DNA of 22,889 nucleotides from positions 1 through 22,889 of the forward strand of contig JAJYHU010000391.1 of the NCBI GenBank assembly GCA_021784615.1, read 5' to 3'. Below the pieces are notes generated by a model. The model searched no databases. It was given only the letters and a program-made list of their open reading frames with translations, and was not told the DNA's origin. The translations under genes were made by a program, and so were the position numbers. Below are positions 22,099-22,889 of the stretch, in pieces; the first letter of the stretch is position 1; the number at the start of each line of letters is the position of its first letter. The stretch is from Acidobacteriota bacterium (GTDB lineage Bacteria; Acidobacteriota; Terriglobia; UBA7540).

Positions 22099-22683
22099 CT
22101 ATTCGCTTACTTTATCCAGCGAATCGTTCAATGCGGCAAAGAGAGGCAAGTAATCCCTAAGGCGGGCGTAGATTTCTTCGGCGAGTTTTCCGTTATACGC
22201 GTGGACGGACAAATTCCTGTCCTCGATCATCTTAAGCCATAAGGGATCATCTACAATCAAGCCGAGGCGGAACATCTGAGCGACGCAATCGCGCGGCGAC
22301 CGGCAAACCACGCCCTGAGTGCCCGCCCACGCTTTCGCGGACTTCCAGGCAAGTTCAAAGGTCAATTCGAAACGCTTGATGGCGGAGTCGCAATTAGCAA
22401 CAGTCTTCGTTTCCCGCGAGATTTCCTGAAAGCGCTCATCGGCGCGGTTCAGGTCCACAAGATCAACTCGCCTCAAAGTAGGAATAGCGGCAATTTCGTT
22501 GCGAAGACGAAGCAAAAGCATATCATCCACCACCCGCGGCCCCAAAACCGCGATGTCAATGTCGGAGGCGGGTTCCGCCGTCGCCTTCGCCCAGGAGCCG
22601 AAAAGAAACAATTTGAACTCCGCGCCTGGCAAATGCCGCCGAATGACGCCGGAGGCTTCTCGGATAACTTCTGCGCTTTCCAT
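22099..22683 (-). CDS. Fused MNT nucleotidyltransferase - HEPN-like (HI0074-type) protein, single-chain toxin-antitoxin candidate
   Basis: The 194-residue protein joins two domains normally encoded by separate genes. Residues 1-90 form a minimal nucleotidyltransferase (MNT) domain with the exact GSX10DXD motif: Gly29-Ser30, ten residues, then Asp41-Ile-Asp43 (DIDIAVLGP), and a third acidic residue Asp74 in RRVDLVDLN. Residues about 98-190 match the nucleotidyltransferase substrate-binding/HEPN-like helical domain (AIKRFELTFELAWKSAKAW, SPRDCVAQMFRLGLI, EDRNLSVHAYNGKLAEEIY). It contains RX4HXY as Arg156-His161-Tyr163. In HEPN/MNT toxin-antitoxin pairs HEPN is an RNase and MNT adenylylates the Tyr of that motif. 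The N-terminal helix usual for the HI0074 domain seems to be missing at the junction. The ATG at 22683 follows GGGCGGG; 22692 and a GTG at 22737 are alternatives. Confidence 0.85.
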   Translation of the reverse strand: MESAEVIREASGVIRRHLPGAEFKLFLFGSWAKATAEPASDIDIAVLGPRVVDDMLLLRLRNEIAAIPTLRRVDLVDLNRADERFQEISRETKTVANCDSAIKRFELTFELAWKSAKAWAGTQGVVCRSPRDCVAQMFRLGLIVDDPLWLKMIEDRNLSVHAYNGKLAEEIYARLRDYLPLFAALNDSLDKVSE

Positions 22684-22734
22684 CCCGCCCATTGTAGACG
22701 AAACCACGATCAAATGCCCTTCGGCCCCCGCCGT

Positions 22735-22757
22735 CACGGCACGTTCTTCTTGCCGTG
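22735..22757 (-). terminator. Hairpin between cutA and the MNT-HEPN gene
   Basis: CACGGCA (22735-22741) pairs with TGCCGTG (22751-22757) across 9 nt. It lies 18 bp after the cutA stop on the minus strand. No T-run follows, so it may attenuate or process a shared transcript rather than end it. Confidence 0.3.
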
Positions 22758-22774
22758 GCGTGCTCCTATGGGCT

Positions 22775-22889
22775 TCAGCCGCTTGCGGCCGTCTCTGAGC
22801 CTTCGGGTGCAGCAGGTTTGCGGACGGATTCGGCCAGCCATTCTAGGTAATTGGACGAGCCGTCGATGATCGGAAGGCAGATGATCTCC
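22775..22889 (-). CDS. cutA: CutA-like divalent-ion tolerance protein, C-terminal end (runs off the right edge)
   Basis: The minus strand from the right edge reads EIICLPIIDGSSNYLEWLAE, continues SVRKPAAPEGSETAASG and stops at 22775. This is the end of CutA: the PEIIxLPI strand and the xxYLxWLxES helix are its closing elements. CutA is a small trimeric, ferredoxin-like protein linked to copper tolerance and of uncertain biochemical role. Only 37 residues are in the window, and the Ala/Gly/Ser tail after SVRKP is an extension not usual in the family. It precedes the MNT-HEPN gene on the same strand by about 90 bp. Confidence 0.72.
   Translation of the reverse strand, partial: EIICLPIIDGSSNYLEWLAESVRKPAAPEGSETAASG

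Noticed and set aside
1..22889. tRNA, rRNA, tmRNA, SRP RNA and riboswitch motifs
   Set aside because: Reading the intergenic regions on both strands by eye gave no cloverleaf, conserved RNA core or riboswitch motif; a covariance-model scan would be decisive.

Overview
The window looks like a chromosomal segment of a high-GC Gram-negative heterotroph, most probably an acidobacterium. This is an inference from protein character, with no database search behind it: a PadR regulator beginning MDPQAQILPGTLDLLILK, several Tat-exported hydrolases, secreted low-complexity proteins with glycine zippers, and a small membrane protein starting with an FFLRAKHWQIF stretch. No rRNA, tRNA, CRISPR array, insertion sequence or phage gene was seen.

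Layout, left to right. Positions 1-158 hold the start of a PadR regulator (minus strand) with a palindromic candidate operator in front of it. A pseudouridine synthase of the RsuA/RluB type (277-1002, minus) follows. An intergenic region then carries a 127-bp fold-back repeat. Two secreted paralogue-like proteins share a beta-rich repeat and a glycine-rich tail (1361-3872). They converge on an orphan MlaF-like ABC ATPase (3948-4748, minus). The accessory core is a plus-strand block from 4997 to 11003: three nitrilase-superfamily amidohydrolases, the first two a recent tandem duplication, followed by a Tat-exported GH106-type alpha-L-rhamnosidase-like enzyme. An M23 peptidase (11190-12542) and a secreted VCBS/FG-GAP-like protein (12602-13849, minus) separate it from a second catabolic pair: a Tat-exported sulfatase resembling N-sulfoglucosamine sulfohydrolase (14111-15556) and a GH20 hexosaminidase (15774-17942). 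The right part carries a secreted parvulin/SurA-like protein, a 460-bp non-coding region rich in DnaA-box-like sequences, a small carboxypeptidase-regulatory-like protein, a cystathionine gamma-synthase-type PLP enzyme, a membrane protein, a fused MNT-HEPN protein and the C-terminus of CutA.

How the genes may work together: the rhamnosidase, sulfatase and hexosaminidase are all predicted to be exported and could remove rhamnose, sulfate and N-acetylhexosamine from a complex sulfated glycan. The adjacent exported nitrilases could act on amide or carbamoyl groups released from the same material. This is inference from proximity and predicted localisation; no transporter, SusCD pair or regulator that would make it a classical polysaccharide utilisation locus lies in the window.

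Most notable signals: a single-chain fusion of a MNT nucleotidyltransferase antitoxin and a HEPN-like toxin that keeps both diagnostic motifs; a tandem nitrilase duplication in which the second copy has lost its Tat signal by a frameshift; and a compact cluster of DnaA-box-like 9-mers next to a T-tract.
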